DNA from: Pseudorhodobacter aquimaris
GTDB lineage: Bacteria; Pseudomonadota; Alphaproteobacteria; Rhodobacterales; Rhodobacteraceae
DNA length: 60,457 nt
Assembly: GCF_001202025.1 (NCBI RefSeq)
Contig: NZ_LGHS01000064.1
Coordinates: 1 to 60,457, forward strand
Reading direction: 5' to 3'
A program made the translations under genes and the position numbers. Below, piece after piece: positions 25,981-35,200 of this stretch; within the stretch, counting starts at the first letter, position 1; the number at the start of each line of letters is the position of its first letter. The notes beneath the pieces are model-generated. The model was not told where the DNA came from and made no database searches. It saw only the letters and a list, made by a program, of their open reading frames with translations.

Positions 25981-27180
25981 ATGATGACCGAGACAAAGGC
26001 TCGGGCCGGGGAAGTTGTCCCTGAGGCCCTGCATCCGGGTGCGGAAGTGAAATCCGCCATGACCGGATTTTTAAAAGAATTCAGCGGCTTTCAGGCTGAG
26101 ATGAAGACAGCGTTGCAACAACAGGAAGAGCGTATGACCATGCTTGATCGCAAAACGATGACCTACGGACGTCCCGCCCTCTCAGCTCAAGCTGAGGTCG
26201 ATGTGCCCCATAAGAAGGCTTTTGATGCCTACTTGCGTTCGGGCGATGATGACGGTCTGCGTGGCCTTGTTCTGGAAGGCAAAGCGCTGAACACGGCTGT
26301 GAATGCTGAAGGCGGCTTTCTGGTTGATCCACAGACCGCAGAGACCATTCGTTCCAGCCTGAAATCGACGTCTTCGATCCGCGCCGTTGCCAATGTGGTG
26401 CAGGTTGAGGCGACCTCGTTTGACGTGCTGATCGACCATACCGATGTGGGCTCGGGTTGGGCGACAGAAACCAGCCCGGTGGTCGAATCCGGCACCCCCG
26501 CGATCGAACGCATCTCGATCCCGCTGCATGAGCTTTCTGCATTGCCAAAGGCGAGCCAGCGTTTGCTGGACGACAGCGCCTTTGACGTCGAAGGTTGGCT
26601 TGCCGGGCGCATCGCAGATAAGTTCATGCGTGCCGAGGCGGCGTCCTTTGTTGCTGGCGACGGTGTGGACAAACCGCGCGGCTTTTTGAACCATGCTAAG
26701 GTTGCGGATGGTTCGTGGACTTGGGGCAATCTGGGTTACATCGCGACCGGTGAGGCAGGTGATTTCTTCGGTTCCAGCCCGGCGGATGCGATTGTCGATC
26801 TGGTCTATGCGCTTGATGCGACTTACCGTGCCAATGCGACCTTTGTAATGAACTCCAAGACAGCCGGTGCTGTGCGCAAGATGAAGGATGCCGATGGTCG
26901 TTTCCTTTGGTCTGACGGTCTGGCTGCGGGTGAGCCTGCACGCCTGATGGGTTATCCGGTGCTGATCGCCGAAGACATGCCGGACATCGCCGCCAATGCT
27001 TATGGCATCGCTTTTGGTGACTTTGCTAGCGGCTATACCATCGCCGAACGCCCTGACCTGCGCGTCATGCGGGACCCCTTCAGCGCCAAACCGCATGTGT
27101 TGTTCTATGCGACCAAGCGCGTGGGCGGTGATGTTTCCGACTTTGCAGCAATCAAGCTGCTGAAATTCGCAGTCTCCTAA
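25981..27180 (+). CDS. GTA g5: HK97-fold major capsid protein
   Basis: The GTA head protein, 399 residues. The N-terminal part (residues about 1-60) is a charged coiled coil (EFSGFQAEMKTALQQQEER), the scaffold-like delta domain expected to be removed by g4. The HK97 fold follows, with FLVDPQTAETIRSSLKSTSS, the IPLHELSALPKASQRLLDDS segment, FVAGDGVDKPRGFL, MNSKTAGAVRKMKDADGRFLW and the closing IADRPDLRVMRDPF-type strand region. The frame is intact. A strong hairpin follows the stop codon. Confidence 0.96.
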   Translation: MMTETKARAGEVVPEALHPGAEVKSAMTGFLKEFSGFQAEMKTALQQQEERMTMLDRKTMTYGRPALSAQAEVDVPHKKAFDAYLRSGDDDGLRGLVLEGKALNTAVNAEGGFLVDPQTAETIRSSLKSTSSIRAVANVVQVEATSFDVLIDHTDVGSGWATETSPVVESGTPAIERISIPLHELSALPKASQRLLDDSAFDVEGWLAGRIADKFMRAEAASFVAGDGVDKPRGFLNHAKVADGSWTWGNLGYIATGEAGDFFGSSPADAIVDLVYALDATYRANATFVMNSKTAGAVRKMKDADGRFLWSDGLAAGEPARLMGYPVLIAEDMPDIAANAYGIAFGDFASGYTIAERPDLRVMRDPFSAKPHVLFYATKRVGGDVSDFAAIKLLKFAVS

Positions 27181-27197
27181 GCGGTATCTGCGAATGG

Positions 27198-27218
27198 CCC
27201 AGCCCTTGCGGGGCTGGG
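27198..27218 (+). other. Intercistronic hairpin after the capsid gene
   Basis: An 8-bp GC-rich stem (CCCAGCCC 27198-27205, GGGCTGGG 27211-27218, loop TTGCG) 17 bp after the capsid stop, followed by TCTT only. A partial terminator or 3' stabiliser here would raise capsid relative to downstream gene expression. Confidence 0.5.
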
Positions 27219-27222
27219 TCTT

Positions 27223-27300
27223 GGGTACGCGCTTGGGGTTCGACCCTGACCCGGGTTGTCTAGCTGCTCCCTCCGCCCGAGCGATGCGGGGTGCGTACCC
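27223..27300. repeat. Long-range inverted repeat in the g5/g6 gap
   Basis: GGGTACGC (27223-27230) pairs with GCGTACCC (27293-27300) and encloses a GC-rich segment with smaller hairpins. The 78-nt size recalls a tRNA cloverleaf, but arm order and loops do not fit one on either strand. Probably a structured untranslated leader before g6. Confidence 0.4.
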
Positions 27301-27335
27301 AGACTTTTTTGCGGCAAAATTTTCGGAGAAACAAG

Positions 27336-27938
27336 ATGATGTTGATCGAGCAAACAGCGGTTCCCTCAGCGGCGTTGCCGGTGACGGCGTTGAAACACCA
27401 TTTGCGGCTTGGCACCGGGTTTGCCGATGACGGGATGCAGGACGGTTTGATTGAGAGCTATTTGCGGGCAGCTATGGCTGCGATTGAAGGTCGGATCGGG
27501 AAGATACTGATCTCTCGTGAATATAAGTGGAGCCTTGATGACTGGCGTGCGGGAGGTGAGCAGGCTTTGCCGGTGGCACCGGTATCCAACATCACCCAGG
27601 TTGCGGTGTTGGACCGTGATGAGCTGGCCGAGGTTGTACCTGCAGAGCAATACCGTTTGGTGCAGGATATGCACCGGCCAAAACTGCGGGCAAGAGGGTA
27701 CATGCTGCCATCCATCCCGACCGCGGGCCGCGTGGAAATCGAATTCGTCGCTGGGTTTGGCCCGGCCTGGAACGATGTTCCCGCTGATTTGGGGCAGGCG
27801 GTGTTGTTGCTTGCGGCCGAATATTATGAGCGCCGCCATGAGGGCGGCTTGCGGTCCGAAGGCGGGCTGCCGCTGGGCGTAATCACATTGATCGAGCGTT
27901 GGCGCACAGTCCGCGTATTGGGAGGGGCTGGGGCATGA
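27336..27938 (+). CDS. GTA g6: head-tail connector (adaptor)
   Basis: An adaptor protein of 200 residues of the phage head-tail connector/gp6-like family that binds beneath the portal. Helical stretches such as VTALKHHLRLGTGFADDGM and IESYLRAAMAAIEGRIGKIL are typical, followed by the beta-rich middle (EYKWSLDDWRAGG) and the closing helix GQAVLLLAAEYYERRHEGG. The ATG at 27336 (MMLIEQTAVP) is preferred; a start at 27291 would lie inside the inverted repeat upstream. Its stop overlaps g7. Confidence 0.88.
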   Translation: MMLIEQTAVPSAALPVTALKHHLRLGTGFADDGMQDGLIESYLRAAMAAIEGRIGKILISREYKWSLDDWRAGGEQALPVAPVSNITQVAVLDRDELAEVVPAEQYRLVQDMHRPKLRARGYMLPSIPTAGRVEIEFVAGFGPAWNDVPADLGQAVLLLAAEYYERRHEGGLRSEGGLPLGVITLIERWRTVRVLGGAGA

Positions 27939-28273
27939 CAGCAATTCATCTAACCCGCTCTCTGGTGCTGGAAGGCCCGGTAGAGGTCTCGGATGGGATG
28001 GGTGGATTTACCCTGACATGGGAGCCCTTGGGCACGCTTTGGGCCTCTGTCCTGCCCGGTACGGGGCGCGATGCCGCGGGTGAGGAAGTGGTCCTGTCCA
28101 CGGTTCCCTACCGCATAACCGTAAGAGGGGCGCCGCAAGGGGCACCATCGCGGCCAACGGTTGGCCAAAGGTTTCGCGACAATATGCGGGTTTTCTGGAT
28201 CCACGCGGTGACCGAGCGCGACGACAGCGGACAGTACCTCGTCTGTTTCGTAGAAGAGGAGATACTGGCATGA
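27935..28273 (+). CDS. GTA g7: head closure (stopper) protein
   Basis: A protein of 112 residues of the phage head-tail adaptor/stopper type. It has a beta-rich core: LTRSLVLEGPVEVSDGMGG, TWEPLGTLWASVLPGTGRD, then YRITVRGAP and FRDNMRVFWIHAVTERDD. It seals the head after DNA packaging and links adaptor to tail. The start is set by the 4-bp ATGA overlap with g6; its own stop overlaps g8. Confidence 0.85.
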   Translation: MTAIHLTRSLVLEGPVEVSDGMGGFTLTWEPLGTLWASVLPGTGRDAAGEEVVLSTVPYRITVRGAPQGAPSRPTVGQRFRDNMRVFWIHAVTERDDSGQYLVCFVEEEILA

Positions 28274-28668
28274 GCTATGGATCGGCGGCAGCACTTCAGA
28301 CCGCGATTTACGGCCGTTTAAGCACGGACCCGCGCCTGGCAGGCGTATCCATTGTTGATGCGGTGCCTTCGGGGGGCGGCGCGGGTACATTCGTGCTGAT
28401 CGGGCCGGAAGACGTCTATGACCAATCCGATAAAACTGGCGGAGGGGCCGAACACAGACTGACGGTTGCCGTGATCAGCAGCGATACCGGGTTCTCGGCG
28501 GCGAAAACGGTTGCCGTTGCGGTGTCGGACGCCTTGGTGGACGCGCCATTGACGCTGACACGTGGACGATTGGTGAGCATGCACTTTCGGCGGGCCAAGG
28601 CGATACGTCTTGATGAGGGCGGCGCGCGGCGGATTGATCTGAGCTTTCGGGCGCGGGTCGAGGATTGA
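28270..28668 (+). CDS. GTA g8: tail terminator protein (DUF3168)
   Basis: A protein of 132 residues of the DUF3168 family, the tail terminator that caps the tail tube. The start SYGSAAALQTAIYGRLSTDP, the segment FVLIGPEDVYDQSDK and the mid-protein HRLTVAVIS are typical. It overlaps g7 by 4 bp. A small hairpin with a T-tract separates it from g9. Confidence 0.88.
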   Translation: MSYGSAAALQTAIYGRLSTDPRLAGVSIVDAVPSGGGAGTFVLIGPEDVYDQSDKTGGGAEHRLTVAVISSDTGFSAAKTVAVAVSDALVDAPLTLTRGRLVSMHFRRAKAIRLDEGGARRIDLSFRARVED

Positions 28669-28674
28669 ATCTTG

Positions 28675-28696
28675 GCCCCATTGGGGCGCGACTTTT
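28675..28696 (+). terminator. Weak hairpin plus T5 between g8 and g9
   Basis: GCCCC (28675-28679) pairs with GGGGC (28683-28687), followed within 5 bases by TTTTT. Short but terminator-like. It lies just before the major tail protein gene, so it may separate transcript levels or mark a processing site. Confidence 0.35.
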
Positions 28697-28713
28697 TGAA
28701 ATGGAGATAAGCA

Positions 28714-29127
28714 ATGGCTGTGCAAAGTGGCAAGGATCTGTTGATCAAGCTGGATATGGATGGGGACGGTAGTTTCGAGACAATCGCGGGCCTGCGGGCG
28801 ACCCGGATCAGCTTCAATGCCGAAACGGTTGATGTGACCAGTCTGGAAAGTCAGGGCGGATGGCGTGAGCTTTTGGCCGGTGCGGGTGTAAAGACGTCTT
28901 CGATTTCCGGCTCCGGCGTGTTTCGCGATGCGGGCACAGATGAGCGCGCGCGTCAGATCTTCTTCGACGGCGAAATCCCACGTTTTCAAGTAATTATACC
29001 GGATTTTGGTGTGGTTGAAGGACCGTTCCAACTGTCGTCGATCGAATATTCGGGCAGCCATAATGGCGAGGCGACCTATGAGATGACGATGGCCTCCGCC
29101 GGCGCGCTAACCTTCACGGCACTCTGA
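28714..29127 (+). CDS. GTA g9: major tail (tube) protein
   Basis: A tail-tube protein of 137 residues of the TP901-1 major tail family. It contains the conserved start KDLLIKLDMDGDGSFETIAG, the DVTSLESQGGWRELL segment and SGSGVFRDAGTDERARQIFF. It polymerises around the tape measure to form the tail tube. It has a good ribosome binding site (GGAG) 10 bp upstream and ends at the start of g10 (TGATG). Confidence 0.93.
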   Translation: MAVQSGKDLLIKLDMDGDGSFETIAGLRATRISFNAETVDVTSLESQGGWRELLAGAGVKTSSISGSGVFRDAGTDERARQIFFDGEIPRFQVIIPDFGVVEGPFQLSSIEYSGSHNGEATYEMTMASAGALTFTAL

Positions 29128-29447
29128 TGGAGAACCCATGGGCAGGAGAAGTCGCGGTGCTGCTGGATGGCAAACGCCATGTGGCCAAGCTAACACTGGG
29201 TGCATTGGCCGAGCTGGAGGCGGTTCTGGAAGCCGGGTCCTTGATCGAATTGGTCGAGCGCTTTGAAGCCGGGCGGTTTTCAACGCGTGATGTGCTGGCG
29301 TTGTTGGTGGCGGGCCTGCGTGGCGGCGGCTGGCAAGGAACGGCGGCAGATCTGCGTACGGTTGAAATCGGAGGCGGGCCGGTAGAGGCGGCGCGGATGG
29401 CGGCGGCGCTATTGGCGCGGGCGTTTTCGGTGCCGGGCGAGGCATGA
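29127..29447 (+). CDS. GTA g10: tail assembly protein
   Basis: A protein of 106 residues (GTA family, tail assembly chaperone-like) that follows the tail tube gene directly. Recognisable segments: GEVAVLLDGKRHVAKLTLGA, LAELEAVLEAGSLIELVERF and DVLALLVAGLRGGGW. It overlaps g9 by one base and g10.1 by 4 bp. By position it acts with g10.1 in keeping the tape measure soluble before tail assembly. This role is inferred from phage gene order. Confidence 0.85.
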   Translation: MENPWAGEVAVLLDGKRHVAKLTLGALAELEAVLEAGSLIELVERFEAGRFSTRDVLALLVAGLRGGGWQGTAADLRTVEIGGGPVEAARMAAALLARAFSVPGEA

Positions 29448-29647
29448 CAGGCATCGATTGGGCGGGGCTGATGCAAGTGGGGTTGCACGGCTTGGGGATG
29501 CAGCCGCAGGACTTTTGGCGGCTGACCCCTGTTGAGTTGCGGATAAAGCTTGGGGCTGCGGCCAGTACCGCGCCCTTGAGCCGCGCGCGCCTGGAGGACT
29601 TGGCGCGCGCCTTTCCTGACGTGAAAAAGGGAACGGAACATGGCTGA
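29444..29647 (+). CDS. GTA g10.1: tail assembly chaperone
   Basis: A small protein of 67 residues. DWAGLMQVGLHGLGMQPQDF, then WRLTPVELRIKLG and a basic helix, match the phage tail assembly chaperone (TAC_3) family. It sits between g10 and the tape measure gene and overlaps both, the standard place for chaperones that coat the tape measure. Confidence 0.85.
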   Translation: MTGIDWAGLMQVGLHGLGMQPQDFWRLTPVELRIKLGAAASTAPLSRARLEDLARAFPDVKKGTEHG

Positions 29648-30293
29648 TATCGAAGACCTGGAAGACCAGATCGCAGCACTTGAGCTAACGCTTGACGGGA
29701 CCGGTAGCATGGTCTCGGCGTTTGACGGCGAATTGTCGCGAATGCGCGACAGCTTGGTATTTACGGGGCGGGAAGTGAATACCCTGTCCAACAGCATCGG
29801 TGGCGAATTGCGGCGGGCGTTTGATGGCGTGGTATTTGACGGCTTGAAGCTGTCGGATGCGCTGAAAGGCGTGGCCGAAACCATGATGGATACGGTCTAT
29901 TCGGTTGCGATGAAACCGGTGCAAAGCGCCTTGGGCGGCTTGGTTGCGAACGGGCTGAATTCGGCTTTGGGCGGGATCATGCCCTTTGCTGACGGTGGCG
30001 CCTTTACCCAAGGCCGCGTGATGCCTTTTGCCAAAGGCGGTGTTGTGTCGTCACCCACCAATTTCCCGATGCGCGGTGGCATGGGGTTGATGGGTGAGGC
30101 GGGGCCAGAGGCGATCATGCCGCTGGCGCGCGGGGCTGATGGTCGTTTGGGCGTGCAGGCCGGAGGAAGCGCCCAGCCGATCACGGTGGTGATGAATATT
30201 TCCAGCCCGGATGTCAGCGGCTTCCAGCGTAGTCAAAGCCAGATCGCAGCGCAGGCCAGCCGTGCATTGGCGCGCGGGCAACGGAACAGGTAG
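29640..30293 (+). CDS. GTA g11: tail tape measure protein
   Basis: A protein of 217 residues. The N-terminal half is helical (IEDLEDQIAALELTLDG; LRRAFDGVVFDGLKLSDAL) and includes an amphipathic/hydrophobic part near MMDTVYSVAMKPVQSALGG. The C-terminal half is rich in glycine and contains FADGGAFTQGRVMPFAKGG and GLMGEAGPEAIMPLARG, the hallmark of tape measure C-termini. The short length is normal for GTAs of this type, which have short tails; it is not a truncation. It overlaps g10.1 by 8 bp. Confidence 0.9.
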   Translation: MADIEDLEDQIAALELTLDGTGSMVSAFDGELSRMRDSLVFTGREVNTLSNSIGGELRRAFDGVVFDGLKLSDALKGVAETMMDTVYSVAMKPVQSALGGLVANGLNSALGGIMPFADGGAFTQGRVMPFAKGGVVSSPTNFPMRGGMGLMGEAGPEAIMPLARGADGRLGVQAGGSAQPITVVMNISSPDVSGFQRSQSQIAAQASRALARGQRNR

Positions 30294-30302
30294 GGGCAAA
30301 AC

Positions 30303-30935
30303 ATGGCTTTTCATGAGATACGGTTTCCGGCAAACCTGAGCTTTGGCTCTGTCGGCGGGCCCGAGCGGCGCACAGAGATTGTTACGCTGGCCAACGGCTT
30401 TGAAGAACGCAACAGTTTGTGGGCTCATTCGCGCCGCCGCTATGACGCGGGGGTTAGCCTGCGCAGTCTTGATGATGTGGAGTCACTGATCTCCTTTTAC
30501 GAGGCTCGGCAGGGTCGGCTTTATGGTTTTCGATGGAAGGATTGGTCTGACTACAAATCTTGTCTGCCCTCCAAGGAGCCGTCGGCGATGGACCAACCAA
30601 TCGGTATTGGTGATGGCACGCGGCGGGTTTTTCAGTTGACAAAGACATATGTCTCGGGCGGGCAAAGTTATGCCCGACCTGTCGTTAAACCGGTGTTGGG
30701 CAGTGTTTTGCTTGCGATTTCTGGTGACCCGAAGATCGAGACGATCGAGTTTTTTGTTGATGTTGCGAAGGGAATTATCAGTTTCCCAACGCCTCCGGAT
30801 GAAGGGGTTCGCATTACAGCAGGCTTTGAGTTTGACGTGCCGGTACGATTTGACACAGATGCAATTCAAACCGCGGTGTCATCCTTTCGGGCGGGCGATA
30901 TGCCATCCGTTCCAGTGGTGGAGGTTCGGGTATGA
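30303..30935 (+). CDS. GTA g12: distal tail protein (DUF2460/TIGR02217)
   Basis: A protein of 210 residues. FHEIRFPANLSFGSVGGPER at the start, GFEERNSLWAHSRRRYDAG and FYEARQGRLYGFRWKDWSDY are diagnostic for the TIGR02217/DUF2460 family, the distal tail protein that joins tail tube and hub. It overlaps g13 by 4 bp. The 3' part (codons after about 100) appears slightly less GC-rich than g2-g9. Confidence 0.93.
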   Translation: MAFHEIRFPANLSFGSVGGPERRTEIVTLANGFEERNSLWAHSRRRYDAGVSLRSLDDVESLISFYEARQGRLYGFRWKDWSDYKSCLPSKEPSAMDQPIGIGDGTRRVFQLTKTYVSGGQSYARPVVKPVLGSVLLAISGDPKIETIEFFVDVAKGIISFPTPPDEGVRITAGFEFDVPVRFDTDAIQTAVSSFRAGDMPSVPVVEVRV

Positions 30936-31821
30936 CAACGGGAAAAGAGGGGCTTTTAGCACATCTCGAAAGTGGTACGACCACGGTTTGCCATGCCTGG
31001 GGGATCGAACGCAAAGACGGGACGTGGTTCGGGTTTACGGATCATGACTGTGATATTGTCTTTGGCGGGCAGGTCTATAAGGCCAATTCCGGGCTGACGG
31101 CGCTCGCGCTGCAACAGACCACGGGCCTGTCGGTGGACAACACCGAAGCAACGGGTGCCCTGTCTATCTGGCGGTAACAGAATCGGATATTCTGGCCGGT
31201 CGTTTTGACGGTGCGTCCTTGACCGGCTGGCAGGTGAATTGGGCAAATACTGATCACCGTGCGCTGACCTTTCGGGGTACAATCGGAGAGCTGTCACGTG
31301 CCGGCGGTGCGTTTCATGCCGAGTTGCGTGGCTTGACCGAAGCTCTTAACCAGCCTCAGGGGCGCGCATTCCAGCGTAGCTGTTCTGCAGTTTTGGGGGA
31401 TGTTAAATGCGGCTTTGACCTGACACAGCCAGGGTTCTCGGAAGAAATCCCGCTGGAGAGGGTGACGCAAAACCGCATATTCCGCTTCTCTGGCTTGTCA
31501 GAACATAGCGAGTGCTGGTTTGAAAAAGGGCGTCTGACCGTCTTGTCGGGTGCTGCAAAAGGATTGGTCTCGATTATCAAGAATGATTGTCTGGAAGATG
31601 GTCAGCGGGTGATCGAGACATGGCAGCAGATACCCCTGCCGTTGCTTGAAGGAGATATGATCCGGCTTGAGGCGGGCTGTGACAAACGCGGCGCAACCTG
31701 TCGATTGAAGTTCGCCAACTTTGTGAATTTCCGTGGGTTCCCAGATATTCCCGGCGAGGATTGGCTGACCTCCTATCCCGTTTCGACACAAGCGAATACC
31801 GGCGGGAGTTTGGTGCGATGA
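30932..31821 (+). pseudogene. GTA g13: tail hub protein (DUF2163), frameshifted
   Basis: The gene should encode a hub protein of about 296 residues. The first frame runs from 30932 (GLLAHLESGTTTVCHAWGIE) to NTEATGALS, then meets a stop at about 31177. Continuation is in another frame as DLAVTESDILAGRFDGASL and further to 31821 with FQRSCSAVLGDVKCGFDL and CDKRGATCRLKFANFVNFRG. Adding one G after 31165 (TCT-GAT-CTG) restores the full reading frame, so a single-base deletion is the simplest explanation. The hub connects g12 to the megatron g15 and is essential for RcGTA tails. The cysteine motif near the end suggests an iron-sulfur cluster site, as proposed for this family. Confidence 0.88.
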
Positions 31822-32252
31822 CTCCATTACAATCGCGTATTGTCGCAGAAGCGCAGGCTTGGATTGGCACGCCGTATATTCATCAGGCCAGTAGTAAGGA
31901 TGCAGGCACTGATTGCCTCGGCCTGTTGAGAGGGATCTGGCGTGAGGTGCAAGGGCCGGAGCCAGAGGTGGTGCCTGCCTATACCCCGGACTGGTCCGAG
32001 CCGAGCCGTGAAGAGGTGTTGATGCGTGCGGCCTGTCGTTGGCTGCGGCGCAAGCCTTTGGGGGATCTTGCACCGGGTGATGTTTTGCTGTTTCGGATGC
32101 GAAAGGGAAGCGTTGCCAAACACTTGGGCATTGTCGGCGCTGTGGCGCCTCAAACGAAGTTTATCCATGCCTACACGGGGCATGGCGTTATCGAAAGCCC
32201 GCTGTCAGAGCCGTGGGTCCGGCGCATCGCTGCGCGTTTTGAATTTCCATAA
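31818..32252 (+). CDS. GTA g14: NlpC/P60 cell-wall peptidase
   Basis: A cysteine peptidase of 144 residues for peptidoglycan, carried at the tail tip. The catalytic cysteine is in DAGTDCLGLLRGIWRE (about residue 34) and the histidine in GSVAKHLGIVGAV (about residue 102). The start WIGTPYIHQAS is typical. The ATG at 31818 overlaps the g13 stop (ATGA). A longer frame from 31761 is rejected. The frame is intact. Confidence 0.93.
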   Translation: MTPLQSRIVAEAQAWIGTPYIHQASSKDAGTDCLGLLRGIWREVQGPEPEVVPAYTPDWSEPSREEVLMRAACRWLRRKPLGDLAPGDVLLFRMRKGSVAKHLGIVGAVAPQTKFIHAYTGHGVIESPLSEPWVRRIAARFEFP

Positions 32253-32265
32253 AGGAGTGCTGTAA

Positions 32266-35200
32266 ATGGCGACGATTCTTCTGTCAGCTGTTGGGGCCGC
32301 CGCCGGGGCGGGTTTTGGGGGCACAGTTTTGGGCCTGTCTGGTGCGGTCATTGGCCGGGCGGTTGGGGCAACCTTGGGCCGGGTGATTGACCAGCGTTTG
32401 ATGGGCTCGGGTTCAGAAGCTGTGGAAACAGGGCGGATCGAGCGCTTTCGTTTGACCGGAGCGTCGGAAGGTGCATCCGTCCCGCAGGTCTACGGACGTA
32501 TGCGCGTCGCAGGGCAAGTTATCTGGGCTACGCAGTTTCAAGAAACCTCATCGAGCAATCGTAGCGGCGGGAAGGGTGCGCCGCAGCAAACCGTGACCAG
32601 TTATTCTTATACTGTCAGCTTTGCGGTTGCCCTTTGCGAAGGCCAGATCTCTACGGTTGGCCGGATATGGGCTGACGGGATAGAGATCGACCCCGACAGT
32701 CTCAATCTGCGTATTTATCGCGGGACAGAGGACCAGTTGCCCGATCCGAAAATTGAGGCGGTGGAGGGCTTGGGCAATGCACCTGGCTATCGCGGGATTG
32801 CCTATGTGGTGGTTGAAGACCTTGATATTTCTCGTTTTGGCAACCGTGTGCCTCAGTTCACCTTTGAAGTCGTGCGTCCGGCTCAAGGGCAATATGCGCA
32901 AACGACAACTGACCTTTCCCGTGCAATTCAGGCCGTGGCAATGATGCCCGGGACGGGCGAATATGCTTTGGCTACAACTGCGCTGCACTACAACGATGGC
33001 CCCGGCCTAAGCCGTAGCGCCAATGTGAACTCGCCTTCCGGTAAGGCGGATTTTGCGACCTCCTTGCAGCAAATGCGGGGAGAACTGCCAAATGTCAGAT
33101 CTGTATCTTTGATTGTATCGTGGTTTGGCGGGGATCTGCGCTGTGGAGAGTGCTTGATTCAGCCAAAGGTAGAGCAGAACACGCAGGACGCAGAAAAAAT
33201 GGCGTGGCGCGCTGGTGGCATTGGACGCAGTCAGGCGCAAGAGATTGTCAAAGAGTCTGACCGCTCCATCTATGGCGGCACACCTTCGGATGCATCTGTC
33301 ATCGAGGCGATTAAAGCTGTGCGCGATGGCGGGCAGGAGGTGATGTTCTATCCTTTTGTTCTGATGGATCAACTCTCGGGAAATACCCTGCCGGATCCTT
33401 ACTCTGATGCAATGTCCCAACCGGTTCTGCCGTGGCGCGGCCGCATTACGCTTTCAAAGGCGCCGGGCCGCAGCGGGGGGCCAGATCGGACTTTGGCAGC
33501 CGAAGCAGAAGTCGCGGATTTTTTCGGTGCGGCACAGGCAAGCGATTTCACGGTCAATGGTGATGTCATATCCTATAGTGGGCCGAGCGCGTGGCACTAT
33601 CGTCGGTTTATCCTGCATTACGCTCATCTTTGCGCGGCTGCGGGAGGGGTTGAATCCTTTTGCATCGGCTCCGAAATGCGGGGATTGACCCAAATTCGCG
33701 GGCAAGGGGATAGCTTTCCGGCTGTCGAAGCCATGCGCCAATTGGCAGCAGATGTGCGCGCCATATTGGGTTCGGACACCAAGATTACCTATGCGGCGGA
33801 TTGGTCGGAATACTTTGGCTATCAGACCGATGGGAATGTGTATTTTCATCTTGACCCGCTCTGGGCAGATGAAAATATCGATTTCATCGGCATCGATAAT
33901 TACATGCCGCTATCGGATTGGCGTGATGATGATGATCAGGCAGACGCGGCATACTCTGCGGTCTATGACCTGGATTACTTGCGCAGCAATGTGATGGGGG
34001 GTGAGGGTTATGATTGGTATTATGACAGTATCGAGGGGGAGCTTGCGCAACGGCGCTTGCCGATCACGGACGGGGCTTATGATGAACCTTGGATCTACCG
34101 GTATAAAGACCTCAAGAATTGGTGGCTGAATCCACATCATAATCGCATTGATGGCGAGCGTTCACTGGTTTCTACCGAATGGATTCCGCAATCAAAACCG
34201 ATCCGTTTCACCGAATACGGGTGTGCGGCTATCGACAACGGAACCAATCAGCCCAATAAGTTTCTGGACCCGAAATCATCGGAATCGAGCCTGCCCAAAT
34301 ATTCTAACGGGCGGCGAGACGATACGATCCAGATGCAATATCTTCGGGCAATGGCGCTGGAGTGGGCAGATCCGGCAAGCAATCCGATATCTGCCATCTA
34401 TGAGGAGCCGATGGTGGATATGTCGCGCGCCCATGCCTGGGCATGGGATGCACGGCCGTTTCCGCAGTTTCCAAATAATGGGGGGCTTTGGTCAGATGGT
34501 GAAAACTACGGGCGTGGTCATTGGCTGACAGGACGGAGCGCCAATCTGCCGTTGGACATCGTTGTGGCGGAAATATGTGAACGCTCTGGCATATATGATT
34601 TTGATGTTTCGGAATTATTCGGCGTTGTGCGCGGCTATACGCCCGATGGGGTTGGCTCAGCCCGGGCCGCTTTGCAACCTTTGATGTTGGCGTATGGCTT
34701 TGAAGCCATTGAGCGCGACGGCGTGCTGTTATTTCAGATGCGGGGCAACAAACCTGCAGTTTCTGTTGATCCAGAACAGCTGGTTGAAACCTCTTCGCTT
34801 GACGGGATCATTGAAACCCTGCGCACCCCTGATGCAGAAACCGCGGGGCGCGTGCGGCTGAATTTCATTGAGGCGGAAGCTGATTTCGGGAACCGCCAGG
34901 TAGAGGCCATCTTTCCCGATGAAGAGAGCTTTGGCGTATCGCAAAGTGAATTGTCCCTTGCGTTAACGGATAATGAGGGACGAAGCATCGCCGAACGTTG
35001 GCTTTCAGAAGCGCGGGTGGCACGCGACACGGCGCGGTTTGCGCTGCCGCGCTCTTTGGCCAAACTGGGAGCTGGTGATATTGTCGACCTCGATGGCCAA
35101 GCATATCGAATTGACAGGGTCGACCTATCGGAATTTGCTTTGGTTGAAGCAATTCGTATAGAGCGCTCAGTTTATACGCCCTCAAACACATTTGAGGATC

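Noticed and set aside
27223-27300. tRNA gene in the capsid-adaptor gap
   Set aside because: Length and closing stem resemble a tRNA, and a GGTTCGACC string occurs, but on neither strand do D, anticodon and T arms fall in order.
29640-30293. Truncated tape measure protein
   Set aside because: At 217 residues it is far shorter than phage tape measures, but GTAs of this type have short tails and equally short g11 proteins. Both ends look complete.
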